A stretch of DNA of 11,468 bases from JBDKGV01 sp039798005 (lineage in GTDB: Bacteria > Fibrobacterota > Fibrobacteria > UBA5070): NCBI GenBank assembly GCA_039798005.1, contig JBDKGV010000109.1, forward strand, positions 1 through 11,468, in the 5' to 3' direction. The position numbers and the translations under genes are program-made. Position 1 is the first letter of the stretch, and every line of letters begins with the position of its first letter. Under the pieces are notes generated by a model. It was not told where the DNA came from. It worked only from the letters and a program-made list of their open reading frames with translations, and made no database searches. Below, in pieces: positions 10,781-11,468 of this stretch.

Positions 10781-11468
10781 ATGCCGTTTGTCCATCTGCA
10801 TGTGCACAGCCACCACTCCCTGCTCTCGGGCGCATCCTCCCCTGAAGAGCTCGTGCAGGCCGCCAAGCGACTGGGCATGACCTCGCTTGCCCTGACCGAC
10901 ACGAACACCACCGGTGGGCTCGTCCTTTTCCTCAAGGCCTGCCGCAGCGAAGGCATCAAGCCCATCTTGGGCGCGGAGCTTGCCGACCACCGCGACCCCA
11001 GCCAAAGGATCGTCGTCCTTTCCCGAGGGCAAAAGGGCTGGGGCGACCTCTGCGAACTCGTGACCATGCACACCCTTCGGCGTCGCGGACCGGACCTTGA
11101 AGACCTCTTCTACCGCCCTTGGCCCGAACTTGTCTTTTTGTGCCCGCACCCGGAGACCTTGCAACGCCTGGCCCATACGCCCATTCGCCCCCAATTGTGG
11201 GGCGAACTCGTTTGCCACGATCCCTTCTCGCGCCACTGCGCCCAGGCGGTGGCCGGCATCGCCAAGGACGAAGGACTCCCCTTGGTCGTGGGCGGCGATG
11301 TGCATTTCGCCCAAAGCCTGGACTTCACCCGTCATCTGGCCCTGTGCGCCATCGCCAAAGGCTGTTCCATCGACAAGCTCCCGCTGCACCACCACCAGCC
11401 GCCGGGGGCATGGCTCAAGCCCGAGTCGCGGTTGCGCGAGACCTTCGCGCGCGCCCCCGAAGCGATGG
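10781..11468 (+). CDS. dnaE2: DnaE-type DNA polymerase alpha subunit, N-terminal PHP domain, probably error-prone DnaE2 (partial)
   Basis: 229 codons are visible; the gene runs off the window. The N-terminus is a PHP domain of bacterial C-family polymerases: FVHLHVHSHHSLLSGA (4-19), LALTDTNTTGG (about 45-55), GIKPILGAEL, and VVGGDVHFA near residue 170. AWLKPESRLRETFARAPEAM-type sequence follows. The TDTN motif, where replicative DnaE usually has TDHG, and the Leu/Arg-rich stretch before the finger region favour the DnaE2 (error-prone, damage-tolerance) branch over the main replicase. The diagnostic C-terminus is not in view, so the symbol is tentative. There is no imuA or imuB in the visible neighbourhood. 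ATG 10781 fits the family start; there is no Shine-Dalgarno. Confidence 0.8.
   Translation, partial: MPFVHLHVHSHHSLLSGASSPEELVQAAKRLGMTSLALTDTNTTGGLVLFLKACRSEGIKPILGAELADHRDPSQRIVVLSRGQKGWGDLCELVTMHTLRRRGPDLEDLFYRPWPELVFLCPHPETLQRLAHTPIRPQLWGELVCHDPFSRHCAQAVAGIAKDEGLPLVVGGDVHFAQSLDFTRHLALCAIAKGCSIDKLPLHHHQPPGAWLKPESRLRETFARAPEAM

Noticed and set aside
10566..10835. Minus-strand open frames through the 10554-10780 interval
   Set aside because: They translate GC-rich hairpins into Arg/Gly-rich sequence with no domain; better read as structured repeats.
10736..11395. 219-codon open frame on the minus strand
   Set aside because: It is antisense to the PHP domain of the polymerase, which is certain.

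Overview
The window looks like chromosomal DNA of a GC-rich Gram-negative bacterium, and I infer the Fibrobacterota / FCB side of the tree. Pointers are lipoprotein-type signal peptides, a CsgG-like protein with the wording I associate with Fibrobacter-type proteins (IAVLPITGEGVD), and an AAA-ATPase-like/PDDEXK gene of a kind abundant in that group. This assignment comes from memory of families, not from a search.

Layout. 1-162: C-terminal end of a formylglycine-generating-enzyme-like (SUMF1) protein. 275-1062: two small exported Ala/Lys-rich proteins, the first a lipoprotein, closed by a UUCG hairpin and a perfect 11-bp intrinsic terminator. 1183-4384: a surface-protein module. A lipoprotein carries two copies of an unrecognised domain of about 157 residues, ends in a strong terminator, and is followed by a two-gene operon: a CsgG-like protein and a second putative lipoprotein carrying a third copy of the same domain. 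4385-6730: an accessory insert with an AAA-ATPase-like/PD-(D/E)XK gene flanked by 17-base near-identical direct repeats, then a short stand-alone PD-(D/E)XK fragment. 6792-8102: murA, with Asp in place of the usual catalytic Cys. 8146-8811 (minus): a zinc-ribbon protein. 8884-9225: a small protein that may be a Xre-like DNA binder, sharing a 9-bp inverted repeat with the divergent zinc-ribbon gene. 9141-9884 (minus): a DUF2334-type deacetylase-like protein. 9885-10553: a HAD phosphatase of phosphoglycolate-phosphatase type, whose ATG abuts the divergent ATG in one CATATG. 10554-10780: a structured intergenic region with two related hairpins. 10781-end: the PHP N-terminus of a DnaE-type polymerase, probably DnaE2.

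The housekeeping part (murA, gph-like, dnaE) is interleaved with lineage-specific genes. Several of these genes lack a Shine-Dalgarno sequence and carry a TANNNT-like box 6-10 nt before the ATG, which suggests leaderless transcripts. The exported-protein genes at 275, 1183 and 3767 do have Shine-Dalgarno sequences. The most unusual items are the triplicated lipoprotein domain, the inferred insertion of the ATPase/nuclease cassette into an intergenic terminator/promoter element, and the back-to-back start codons at 9882-9887.
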